The position numbers and the translations under genes are program-made. Below are positions 39,239 through 47,599 of a DNA stretch of 64,000 nucleotides, piece after piece. Within the stretch, counting starts at the first letter, position 1, and each line of letters begins with the position of its first letter. The notes beneath the pieces are model-generated. The model was not told where the DNA came from. It was given only the letters and a program-made list of their open reading frames with translations, and did not search any database. Source of the stretch: Streptomyces sp. NBC_01485 (GTDB lineage: Bacteria > Actinomycetota > Actinomycetes > Streptomycetales > Streptomycetaceae); contig NZ_CP109435.1 in the NCBI RefSeq assembly GCF_036227125.1, positions 3,968,001 to 4,032,000 on the forward strand. The letters run 5' to 3'.

Positions 39239-42109
39239 TCAATCACGCGCCGCGGCGGCCCACAGGCCGGCCAGAGCAGTACGACCGGAGACGCCGACCT
39301 TTGTGTAGACCCGGCCCAGATGGACTTCGACGGTCTTGGGACTCAAATTCAGCCGGAGGCCGACGTCCCGGTTGGTCAGACCGTCCGAGACCAGGTTGAC
39401 GATCTCGACCTCACGGGCGGTCAAGTCGAATCGCTCGGCGCCGCTTTCGGGACGGGGGCCGCGCGCGTTCAGGCGCCGCTCCTCGCGCGCGACCTGCGGC
39501 AGGAACAATTGCGCATCACACCGGGTGAACAACGCGCGGGCGGACATGAGGTGTGCACGGGCCTGGTCGATCGCCCCGCTGCCGCCGAACGCCGTCGCGG
39601 CGAGCAAGTGCGCCCGCCCGGCCTCCACGGCCGCCCCGATCCGGCCGAACGCACCGGCAGCGGCGACAGCGAGCGGTGCGGCTGCCGCCGGATCCGTTGA
39701 CAGCGTGGCGATCGCACGTGCCCGCTGTGCCATGGCGGTACGCAGCGGAAGATCGAGTTGACCGGCCGCGTCCTCCGCTCGGTCGGCCCATGCCGTGGCC
39801 GCGGCAACCCGGCCGGCCGCGACCTCCGCCTCCGTGAGCATCAGGTACACCAATGGCCTGGTGCGGAGGCCCACCGCGGGCAGCTCGGCGCCACCGCCAC
39901 AGGTGAGCAGCAGCTCGATGCAAGCGTGCGGATCACCCGAGTGCAACATCGCCTGCGCCAGCATCGCCTCGGCCTGGCCACTGCGCCAGGAACTCATGGC
40001 CGTCGCCTGGTCGTCGACGACGATGGCCTCCTTACCCAGGCGGATCGCCTCGGCCAGGTCGCCGCGCCAGGTGGTGATCCAGCACCCGAAGGTCAACGCC
40101 ATGACGCGCAGCTCCTCGCTGCCGGTCAGTTCCGCCGACTCCAGGCTGTCGTCGAAGCAGGTCGTCGCCGCCGCCAGCTCGCCGAGGTAGGCATGCACCA
40201 TGCCGCGGATCGCGGTCAGCAGCGCGATCTTTTGGGACTGCCTGCTCGCGCGAGCCAGTTGCAGGCCACGGCTCATGTGCCGGCTCGCCGCCGTGAGCCG
40301 GTCGGCGGAGACTTCCGACCAGCTCAGCCAGAACGCCGCATCGATATCGCGGACCAGGTCGCTGTCGGGCAGCGCGTCCAGGAGTGCGGCCGCCTCGTCC
40401 AGCCGGTCCGCCCGCCGGTCGATGAGCGTTGCGGCCGACAACGCCGTCGCCAGCAGCATCGGATCCCCGACTTCCCGCGCGGCCGCGATCGCCTCGGCCA
40501 CCCGGTCCTGTCCGTGCTCGCGCTCGACACTTTCACCGGCAACGAGCGCGACGAGCAGGACGGCCGCCGAGTGGGCGTCAACACCTTCGACGCGTTTCCA
40601 CTCACTGTGCAGCATCGCCCTGGCCTCGGTGTAGCGCCCGAGAATCTGCTCCACCGTCGCACAGGCCCGCGCTGTCTGTGCCCGGATCTGGGTGAGTTCG
40701 GCAGGCAGGAGCCGCAGCACCTCGTGCATGGTTTCCCTGGCCTGCCGCAGGTCGCCCGTGGCGCCGAGTGCGTGTGCCAGCCGGCCGAGCAGGATCAGGC
40801 GCTGCGGCGTGGCCGACTCCGAGTCGGGAAGCAACCGGATGGCCGCCCGCAGGAAGTGCCCGGCGGTCGTCGGCGTGGTATGCATCGTCGCCTCGGCCGC
40901 CTCGGTGAGCGCCGCGACCGCCTCGAGGTCACCGCGGACGGCGGATCGCTCCACGTGCCTGGCGAACTCAGCCGGCGGCGCGCCCCGGCTCCGGAGTGCC
41001 GATGCGGCCCGGCCGTGTGCCTGAAGCCGCCAGCCAGGACCGGCGTCCTGGTAGGCAATGCTGCGCACCAGCGGATGCCGGTACCGGAACCGGCCGGTCG
41101 CCCCGTCCAGCCGCACCAGGTCACGCTCGGCGAGCCGGTCGAGCGCGGCGAGCACGGACCCGGCGTCCATTGCCGCCGTTTCAGCGAGCGAATCAGCCTC
41201 GAAGTCATCACCCACGACTGCGGCGGCGTGCGCGACGACTCGCTCTTGCGGGGTCAACGCGGCCAACTCGGCGGCGAGCACCGCGTGGACCGCCACCGGG
41301 ATCGCCCCGTCAGGGTGGAGCGCCGCATCACCGACGGCGATGCCCCGCTCACCGGCCCGCACCAGGGCTTCCAGGTAGAACGGGTTTCCGCCACTGGCCT
41401 GGTAAAGCTCTTCCCGCCGGGAACGGCCCAGTCTTTCCGGCATGAGGTGGCCGGCATCAGCTTGGCTCAGCGGCGCGAGTTCCAGCAGCTCGGCCACCCC
41501 GTCGGTCGCGGCGCGGGACAGCGCGTGCCACAGCCGCAGCGACGTCTGCCGGGGCCTGCCCGCCAATGCCAAGACCAGCCGCGCCTGGGGCGGGTGGCGC
41601 AAAAGGTGGTCGAGCAGCTCGACCGAACCCTCGTCCGCCCAGTGCAGATCGTCGAAGACGAGCACCAGCCCGGACGGCTCGGCGAGCAGCTTCAGCAACG
41701 CCCGAACCGCCCGGTGCAGCCGGTATCGCTCCGCGTCGACCAGGCCGGCGGGACCGGCGGCGGGAAGCGCCGGAAACATGGTCGCGAGAAGTGCGAGCTG
41801 CTGTTGCCCGAGGGCGGCGAGACGCTCCGGGCCCAGCTCGGCGAGCTGGTCGTCGAGCGCGTTGACGAACACACCGAACGGGATGTGGGACTCGAACTCC
41901 GCCGCGCGTGCGCTGCGGACCGTCCATCCTGTTGTGTCCGCGAGCTTCCCCAGCTCCGTCAGCAGCCGGCTCTTGCCGATCCCCGGTTCACCGGTGACCG
42001 CGACGCACCAGGTGCCACTCTCGCCCGCCAGCACCGCGCGCAGGATCGCGACTTCTCGCGCCCGGCCCGGAAATCCGCCGACGGGCTTCCCTCTCGCTTC
42101 GTCAGTCAT
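39239..42109 (-). CDS. LAL-type LuxR regulator with ATPase domain
   Basis: The 956-residue protein starts at ATG 42109 (MTDEARGKPVGGFPGR). It has an N-terminal AAA/STAND ATPase with Walker A GEPGIGKSR near 40 and Walker B LVLVFDDLHWAD near 155, a long middle of TPR-like helices, and a C-terminal LuxR helix-turn-helix (FDLTAREVEIVNLVSDGLTN, RLNLSPKTVEVHLGRVY). This is the architecture of large ATP-binding LuxR regulators (MalT/LAL). They often switch on secondary metabolism or uptake genes, but here none is adjacent except the convergent propeller. Length and motifs are complete. Target unknown. Confidence 0.92.
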   Translation of the reverse strand: MTDEARGKPVGGFPGRAREVAILRAVLAGESGTWCVAVTGEPGIGKSRLLTELGKLADTTGWTVRSARAAEFESHIPFGVFVNALDDQLAELGPERLAALGQQQLALLATMFPALPAAGPAGLVDAERYRLHRAVRALLKLLAEPSGLVLVFDDLHWADEGSVELLDHLLRHPPQARLVLALAGRPRQTSLRLWHALSRAATDGVAELLELAPLSQADAGHLMPERLGRSRREELYQASGGNPFYLEALVRAGERGIAVGDAALHPDGAIPVAVHAVLAAELAALTPQERVVAHAAAVVGDDFEADSLAETAAMDAGSVLAALDRLAERDLVRLDGATGRFRYRHPLVRSIAYQDAGPGWRLQAHGRAASALRSRGAPPAEFARHVERSAVRGDLEAVAALTEAAEATMHTTPTTAGHFLRAAIRLLPDSESATPQRLILLGRLAHALGATGDLRQARETMHEVLRLLPAELTQIRAQTARACATVEQILGRYTEARAMLHSEWKRVEGVDAHSAAVLLVALVAGESVEREHGQDRVAEAIAAAREVGDPMLLATALSAATLIDRRADRLDEAAALLDALPDSDLVRDIDAAFWLSWSEVSADRLTAASRHMSRGLQLARASRQSQKIALLTAIRGMVHAYLGELAAATTCFDDSLESAELTGSEELRVMALTFGCWITTWRGDLAEAIRLGKEAIVVDDQATAMSSWRSGQAEAMLAQAMLHSGDPHACIELLLTCGGGAELPAVGLRTRPLVYLMLTEAEVAAGRVAAATAWADRAEDAAGQLDLPLRTAMAQRARAIATLSTDPAAAAPLAVAAAGAFGRIGAAVEAGRAHLLAATAFGGSGAIDQARAHLMSARALFTRCDAQLFLPQVAREERRLNARGPRPESGAERFDLTAREVEIVNLVSDGLTNRDVGLRLNLSPKTVEVHLGRVYTKVGVSGRTALAGLWAAAARD

Positions 42110-42309
42110 GCTGGCGTCGACTCACTTTCCATCCGCGACCAGGCGATGGTATCGACTCACGCGCCTTCGGCAGGCGGCCAAGCCGATCACCTCAGTCCAC
42201 ATCGGACAGATGACGTGCTGACCGAAGTCCGCGAATGCCACATGGACGGCGTCTATCGCCCTCAATGCAGCATTCGCGACCAAAGCCGGGCGGGCATGAG
42301 CGCAGTCGC
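42110..42309. other. Upstream region of the LAL gene
   Basis: About 200 bases before the integrase relic. No gene is seen; the LAL promoter should lie here. GC is lower than in neighbouring genes. Confidence 0.35.
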
Positions 42310-42500
42310 GCGACGTTCGACGCCGTGACGGTGATCGAGGAGTGGGCAAGCGTCTCCTGGATGTCCTTCAGCTCAGCCCCGGCCGCGTGGGCTGGCGTTG
42401 CGGCACCGTGGTGCAGGTCGTGGAGCCGGACGGGCGGGAGGCCGAGCTCCTCGCACAGCTTGATGAACCCCAGTGTGAATTGGCCTTCACGTCGGGCCGA
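42310..42500 (-). pseudogene. Tyrosine-integrase relic 1, catalytic C-terminus
   Basis: On the minus strand the frame reads FTLGFIKLCEELGLPPVRLH, then DLHHGAATPAHAAGAELKDI and QETLAHSSITVTA. This corresponds to the HxLRH..A.....G...VQ..LGHSS region of tyrosine recombinases; the catalytic Arg of HxLR is His here (LHDLHH), and LGHSS is LAHSS. The Tyr and the end of the protein are missing, as is the N-terminal part. It directly abuts the end of a membrane-protein gene. Non-functional. Confidence 0.7.
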
Positions 42501-43214
42501 GTTGAGCGTCGATACGGCTGATCAGCTCGGTGCGGCGGGCGCGCAGCTCGGCCGGGGCACAGGTGTCGGCGATCCGGTGGGCTTCGACCAAGGGGCCGAG
42601 CTCCGGTGGGGGCTCGACCACGCCGGAGAAGAGCGGCGCCACCCAGGCGGCTGTCGCCGCCTGCGCCGCCGCTCCGCCGGGCGGGGCGGCCGGGGCGGGC
42701 GGGAGGTGGCCGGCCTGTCCGTGGAACATACGAGCAGTGAGGACGGCTGCCTCCCGGACACGCATGCTCTCCAGGCGTACCTGCGAGGCGAGTTCATCGC
42801 GTAGCGCACACAGATCGCTCCAGGCCCGCTCATGCTCGCGCAGAGCGGCGCCGCCTCGCCGTACCAGCCAGGCGTACGTCAGCCTGGCCCGCAGGAGGTC
42901 ACGGCGGGCCGCGGCAGCGCTGTCCGCGTAGGGGTTGTGGGCGACGATCTTCATCGCCACGACGGTGATCGCCAGCACCAGCATCAGCACGGCGACCCAG
43001 CCGGGCGCGTAGCGGGCGCCCTCGACCTCCTCCCCACTCCGGTGTCGCGGGCCCGCAGTGCCGCCCACACGGTGACGGTGGACAGTACGGCGGCCAGGTA
43101 GAGGACAGGCAGGGCGAGCGAACCGAGCAACGACAGTCCGGGGCGGCGGTCGTGGGGAGCGCGCAGGCGCTCGCGTACCCGGTGCAATGGGGCCGCGATC
43201 GCGTGCCCAGACAC
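42487..43214 (-). pseudogene. Hypothetical membrane protein with apparent one-base frameshift
   Basis: The ATG at 43214 opens MSGHAIAAPLHRVRERL, a first membrane helix (LLGSLALPVLYLAAVLSTVT) and ARDTGVG. Near the G-run at about 43036 one added base restores EEVEGARYAPGWVAVLMLVL, the second helix AITVVAMKIVAH, and a helical cytoplasmic domain (LRARLTYAWLVRRGGAALRE) up to the stop at 42487. The restored protein would be about 243 residues. It sits between the two integrase relics. Homopolymer location leaves sequencing error possible. Function unknown. Confidence 0.55.
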
Positions 43215-43656
43215 GGCCCGACGAAGACGTGACCGTCACGGCCAGGAGCCGCGGACTGCTCCAGGTGACGCGTGACGTCGTCGAGCAGCTCGGCCGGGAA
43301 GGAGAAGGAGACGGTACGCACCCCGTCCGTAGACTTCGGGCCCTTGTCGAAGAGCCGCCCGCTCCGCAACTCGGCCTGAGCCCGACGAACGGTGACGGTC
43401 AGTCCCTCCTGGTCGAGGTCCCGCCGCCGCAGGGCCGCCGGCTCCCGAACCGCGGCGTGGTGAAGGCCGCCAAGAGCACAAGCAGCCGGTAGCGCGGCAC
43501 TATGGAGTCGGCGACGGCGAAGCCCTCGGGCACCGTGAGGATCGGCCGCTCGGGCGCGTCGTAGCGATCCGCCCCCTTGACGCGGCACGGGTCGCGCCGG
43601 ATCAGCTCGTCGTCCACGGCCGTGTTCATCAGGGCCCGCAGCAGTTGTCAGGCCTT
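43190..43656 (-). pseudogene. Tyrosine-integrase relic 2, core-binding and first catalytic region
   Basis: The frame reads QLLRALMNTAVDDELIRRDP, CRVKGADRYDAPERPILTVP and RYRLLVLLAAFTTPRFG, matching the helical core-binding domain and the first catalytic region of actinobacterial tyrosine integrases (usually A..LRWGEL.AL); a shift near 43475 continues as EPAALRRRDLDQEGLTVTVR, FDKGPKSTDGVRTVSF and GHVFVGP. A stop lies in frame just before LLRALMN and the catalytic C-terminus is missing. The catalytic Arg-containing LRWGEL has become PRFGEP. Clearly dead. Confidence 0.72.
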
Positions 43657-43829
43657 GACACCACACGGTGGCTTGCGCGCTGCGGGACCTGAAGCAGAAC
43701 AGGCTCACGAGGTGCGCGGCACCGCCTCCCTTGCCCCGGTCCCGCCCGGATCCCACCTACGGCGGGGACGGCCGGGCCCCTGCCCCCGCCGGTCCTGCTG
43801 TCGGACCAGCTGTGCGGACTGTTGCTTCG

Positions 43830-45245
43830 TCAGTCGCCGGTTTCCGCCTTGTCGTTGGCGGCGGTCATGGGGACCCAGCCACCGGGGTTGCGGTACCAGT
43901 AGTGCGGTAGCCCTGTGATGCTGGTGGTGCGGAACGGGCGGCCGTGGTCGTCGATGCGCACCGTGCCGGTTCGACCCTGTGAGGACCAGTCGAGGTCGAC
44001 GTACCAGTCGCAGGTGCAGGACTCGGTGCGCGCGGCGAGCATCAGGACCTCCGGCTCCTGCAGGGACACCTGGTAGGGGAAGTCGATCGCGGGGGCCGGT
44101 CTGTCCGGGTCGTTGCCGGGCATCGAACGGGCCAGGGGTCGGCGCGCGTCGAGGTTCACGGAGAAGTAACGGGGGACGAGGATGGCGCCGCAGCCTTCAT
44201 ACATGGAATAGGCGATGTCCGGGCGGGCGGCGGGGGTGGTGCGGTTGACCACGCGCACGTGCACTGCCTCCAGGACGACGGCGGCGGAGTCGCGTCCCTG
44301 CACCGAGATCCGCAGGTTGGTGGTGCGCCCGTGCACCGCCCCCTGGGACGCGGCCCACACCGCGGCGTCCGCCGGGATCGGCGGCGGTGGGACCTCCTGC
44401 GGTGGCTTGGCGATGACGTAGTCGTGGGCGCAGTCGAGCTGCCAGAGCTGGGAGTCGACCGTCCAGGTGAGCGGGGCCTGCGGCGGGACCGTGCCGTCGC
44501 TCGCCCGGTTCTTCTGCGGGCCGCCGTCGTTGTGCGTGGCCGACGCCGAGGGTTCCGGTGCGGTGCGGGCGGAGGCCGACGACCCACCGCCACCGGAGGA
44601 GGGTTCGGCAGCGGATTGCGGGCCGCCGTCGTTGTACGTGGCCGACGCCGAGGGATCCGGTGCGGTGCGGGCCGAGGCCGACGACCCACCGCCACCGGAG
44701 AGGGGCCCGGCAGCGGATGTGGTGAGGCCGGCGAGCGCAATGGCGAGCGAGGCCGCCAGCGCTATCGATCGCACGGGCCGTCGTCGGGGGCGCCCGGCAT
44801 GGGGCAGCCGGTCTGCCGGTGAGGCCGGCCCCGGGCGTGGGTCGGCCGGTGAGGCCGACTCGGGTGCCTTGTCCGCCGGGCTGCTGTGGCTCGCGGATGC
44901 GGCCGAAGCCACGGTGCTCGTGGTGTCGTGGGGCGTCGGTGCCCGCCGGGCATCGGATGGGCGTGGTCGTTGCCGTGCCGCGACTGCCAGGATCCACCGG
45001 CGGTGCAACTCCACGCGTTCCTCGGGGGAGGCTCCGCAGAGTGCGGCGAACCGCTCGATCCTGGTGAAGTCCATGGGAACCGCCTCACCGGCACAGTAGC
45101 GGTGCAGCGTGGAGGCATTCATGCCCAGACGGCGGGCCAGTGCCGCGTAGCTGCGGTCTGTGCGGTCCTTCAGACGCGTCAGCAGTAGAGCGAACTCCGC
45201 TACGTCGTCGTGGATTGCATCCATGTGGTCCGTACTCGCATCCAT
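43830..45245 (-). CDS. XRE-type membrane-bound regulator with extracytoplasmic domain
   Basis: The 471-residue protein starts at ATG 45245, or 45224. The N-terminus is an XRE helix-turn-helix (DRSYAALARRLGMNASTLHR, about 25-75), then a Ser/Ala/Pro linker, one membrane helix (RSIALAASLAIALAGLTTSA near 160) and an outside domain of about 240 residues with conserved WQLDCAHDYVI, YEGCGAILVPRYFSVNL and CTCDWYVDLDW. The linker outside the membrane contains a near-exact tandem duplication (GGGGSSASARTAP, SASAT.NDGGPQ). It probably senses an external signal and controls DNA directly. The DUF4232 gene downstream in the other direction may be its target; this is speculative. Confidence 0.8.
   Translation of the reverse strand: MDASTDHMDAIHDDVAEFALLLTRLKDRTDRSYAALARRLGMNASTLHRYCAGEAVPMDFTRIERFAALCGASPEERVELHRRWILAVAARQRPRPSDARRAPTPHDTTSTVASAASASHSSPADKAPESASPADPRPGPASPADRLPHAGRPRRRPVRSIALAASLAIALAGLTTSAAGPLSGGGGSSASARTAPDPSASATYNDGGPQSAAEPSSGGGGSSASARTAPEPSASATHNDGGPQKNRASDGTVPPQAPLTWTVDSQLWQLDCAHDYVIAKPPQEVPPPPIPADAAVWAASQGAVHGRTTNLRISVQGRDSAAVVLEAVHVRVVNRTTPAARPDIAYSMYEGCGAILVPRYFSVNLDARRPLARSMPGNDPDRPAPAIDFPYQVSLQEPEVLMLAARTESCTCDWYVDLDWSSQGRTGTVRIDDHGRPFRTTSITGLPHYWYRNPGGWVPMTAANDKAETGD
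44540..44708 (-). repeat. Tandem duplication in the XRE sensor linker
   Basis: Two units of about 85 bases encode GGGGSSASARTAP(D/E)P and SASAT(Y/H)NDGGPQ with few differences. The duplication keeps the frame and lengthens the extracytoplasmic stalk. Confidence 0.8.
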
Positions 45246-46092
45246 CCGTCGGCCTGTGCCGTCCCGTCATGTCCTGATCCGGGACGGCATCCCCGGCACT
45301 CCCCATACCTGCACGTCGATAAGGCTGGGATGGTTGCAGGGTCGCGCCATCCCTCTCCTCGAGACCACCCTCACCCGCGGCCCTGGGGCGCCGCCTTCCG
45401 CACCGCCGCCGGCCGGGCCCGCACACCGCATCGGATCACCGCTTCCCGCGGGTGAGCTGCGCGGCCTGGAGGAGTGGGTCGGGGATGGTCGGGGACGTCG
45501 ACGCACACGACTTGGTAGCGGGCGATCCGGCCCTTGCCGGATCGCCTCTGCCCTCCGGGGTCACCACCGCTGCGCGGGCCGGGCTGCCCCGCTCACCCGG
45601 AGCAGCGCTCCCCGAAGGGTCCGCCACCGCCCCCCGCCACCGGCGGCGGGGGCTCTGGGGCAGGGCCGTTTGCACCGTCGCCGGCCGAGGCGGCGGGCGC
45701 GGGCCGAGTCCCCCGGGTGTCCGGACGCCGGCCTCAGGGGGTTTCCCATCCCAGACAGGCATCCCAGGCTTCCTTGTCTCTGCAGGTTGTCGGGGGTGGG
45801 ATCGTCCCACCGTTGCAGGTTGGGGGCAGCCGTTGTCCCAGCCCCACGAGGCATCCGACGCTATGGCTGTCGCACCGGCTGAAGCGGCCGACCGCACGGC
45901 AGCGCCACGACACCCCGACTCACCCGTCCACGGAGACACCCGTCTCTTTGGGCACCCGGGTGCAGGGCGCGGACGCTCAAGGGGGCGCCCGACCACCTTC
46001 GCCCCCGCCACCGCGGTGCGAGAAGGAGGCGGGTGGTGTGGCAGCGACAGCCCAGCACTCGACCTCATACCGATCAGAAAAGGAACACGCAT
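45246..46092. other. Long intergenic region upstream of XRE sensor and DUF4232 genes
   Basis: About 850 bases. Frames are open by virtue of high GC, but none shows family features, a good ribosome-binding site or a plausible hydrophobicity pattern. The stretch near 45893-45975 has patchy similarity to 46785-46860 behind the DUF4232 gene, so the gene may have been flanked by an old repeat. Divergent promoters are expected here. Confidence 0.4.
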
Positions 46093-46704
46093 ATGAACGT
46101 GAAGTCCCTTGCGGCCCACCGTGTGGTCGTAGCCGCGGGTCTCGTCCTGGCTCTTGGGTGTGGTGTGTCGGCACAGGCCTCCACCACCGGGCCGCGGACG
46201 ATCAGCGGGAAGGCCAGTGACGCGGTGACGCACCGCTCGGGCGGCAGCGGCGCCAAGGGCACCATCGCCGCCTGCTCCCAGAAGGTCCTCGGGGTGTCCG
46301 CCGTGACGGAGCCCGCAGACAGCAAGGACGCCAGGCACCTCCTCCTCACCGTCCAGAACGCCGGCGACAAGAAGTGCAACCTCTACCGCTACCCTCTCGT
46401 GCGGCTTGGTGACGGTCGGACCACGGCCCCCGTGATCAAGGAGAGCGACCCGACCCCGGGCGTGCCCGTCACCCTCGCTCCGGGTAAGGAGGCATATGCC
46501 GCTCTGCTCGTCAACGGCCCCATGGACGAGTACGAGGCGAAGAGCATCACCCTCAGCCTCCAGGGTCGTGAGCCCGGCAGCCGCGCGGGCAAGCCGATCG
46601 ATGTCCCCATGCCCGTCGACACGTTGTACGCCAACGACTTTCAGCGTGTCACCTACTGGACGACTGCTCCCGGCTACGCCCTGGATTTCATCATGTCGAA
46701 GTGA
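46093..46704 (+). CDS. Secreted DUF4232-like protein
   Basis: ATG 46093 follows AAAAGGAA. The 203-residue product has a signal peptide (NVKSLAAHRVVVAAGLVLAL, ending near SAQA), then a domain with ACSQKVLGVSAV, RHLLLTVQNAGDKKCNLYRY and TLAPGKEAYAALLVNG, the DUF4232 pattern with two Cys likely bridged (C..C of AACSQ and KKCNL). DUF4232 proteins are common small exported proteins of Streptomyces with unknown ligands. It appears intact. Confidence 0.82.
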   Translation: MNVKSLAAHRVVVAAGLVLALGCGVSAQASTTGPRTISGKASDAVTHRSGGSGAKGTIAACSQKVLGVSAVTEPADSKDARHLLLTVQNAGDKKCNLYRYPLVRLGDGRTTAPVIKESDPTPGVPVTLAPGKEAYAALLVNGPMDEYEAKSITLSLQGREPGSRAGKPIDVPMPVDTLYANDFQRVTYWTTAPGYALDFIMSK

Positions 46705-47093
46705 CGGACCTCGATCGGAACCGCCTCCCAGCGGCTGACCAGAACGCTCACGTGGGCTACTGAACACCGGCCGAAGTCGGCCAATGGCGCGGCAGCACCA
46801 CGACACCCCCACCCGTCATGCACCCGCCCCTGGGACACCCATGTCCTCGACTGCCCAGGACGCGAGGTGAGGCGGGTGGGGTACAGCGAGGCACACGCGT
46901 GCGTGATCGGTCGGCGCGCCCGCCGTCGTGGCCGGGTGTCGTCGGCTGAGGTTCGTGCCACAGCCGTGCCGCAGCCGTGCCAGATGCAGAGGTCAGCCAC
47001 GGTCAACGAGGGTGTCTTACGGTCGCGTTGGCAGCCGCCTCACCCGGTATCGAAGTCCCAGGTCAGCCCGAGAGTTCTCCAACCTCTCCCCTG
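46705..47093. other. Region between DUF4232 gene and att copy 4
   Basis: About 390 bases without a supported gene. Short frames lack ribosome-binding sites. Confidence 0.35.
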
Positions 47094-47130
47094 AAGCGGG
47101 TGTCGCAGGTTCGAATCCTGCCGGGGGCAC
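47094..47130 (+). repeat. att core copy 4 (outer end of the island)
   Basis: Thirty-seven bases match 5602-5638 of tRNA-Arg exactly; the base before them is G instead of A, and the next bases are CTCTCCCCT instead of CTCTCCT. It is the most diverged copy. It marks the right end of the repeat-bounded region. Confidence 0.88.
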
Positions 47131-47181
47131 AACGCATTACGCCGCTGACCTGGGATTTCTCCCCCAGGGAGGCGTTCTATT

Positions 47182-47212
47182 CGGCCCCGGACTCCGCGTC
47201 CGGGGCCGTTTT
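47182..47212 (+). terminator. Terminator after att copy 4
   Basis: CGGCCCCGGA and TCCGGGGCCG with a seven-base loop are followed by TTTT. It may be the original terminator of tRNA-Arg displaced by the insertions. Confidence 0.85.
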
Positions 47213-47497
47213 GCGTGAGCGACGGGACTGCTCGGCCGGTAGCGGGTCTGTATGCGCAGGTCTGGACGTCAGGCCCCTTTCCGGTTCAGGCCAGACCGAA
47301 CTTCTCGGCGTGCACCCGTCGCGCAGGGACCCGCGACCCACAGGTCTCGTAGGCTGGCGAGCACGGCCCTGGTCATGACGGGCGGGCCGTGCCGACCCTG
47401 CTCTTCCCGCTCCGCACGGCGCGGGGTCGTGGTGGCCGCGAAAGCGCGACCCGCGGCCGTTCCGCAAGGCCTGCGGCCTCGCACGGGGGAACGGAGA
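47213..47497. other. Intergenic region at the right island border
   Basis: About 285 bases with no supported gene. Confidence 0.35.
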
Positions 47498-47536
47498 AGG
47501 GCCGGCTCGGAGGAGGTCTCTCCTGAGTCGGCCCTT
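47498..47536 (-). terminator. Hairpin downstream of the secreted-protein gene
   Basis: AAGGGCCG and CGGCCCTT, with further pairing inside (GCTC..GAG), lie about 65 bases beyond the stop of the gene at 47600. Confidence 0.6.
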
Positions 47537-47599
47537 GTTCTTGGTTCGAGCGGGCTTACGGTCGCGGGGCGCCCGCGGGCACCCCGTTGCCGTGCGTGC

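Larger units (their letters stand above)
36579..47130. mobile_element. Segment C: 10.5-kb att-bounded, decaying element
   Basis: The segment lies between att copies 3 and 4. It contains several disrupted small genes, two tyrosine-integrase relics on the minus strand, and intact genes for a secreted propeller, a LAL regulator, an XRE membrane sensor and a DUF4232 protein. The integrase relics show that it, or part of it, once coded for its own recombinase. The outer att copy is the most diverged, consistent with the oldest insertion. Confidence 0.65.

Noticed and set aside
45452..46096. Open frame upstream of the DUF4232 gene
   Set aside because: No ribosome-binding site, no hydrophobicity or domain pattern, and it overlaps the promoter and ribosome-binding site of the real gene.
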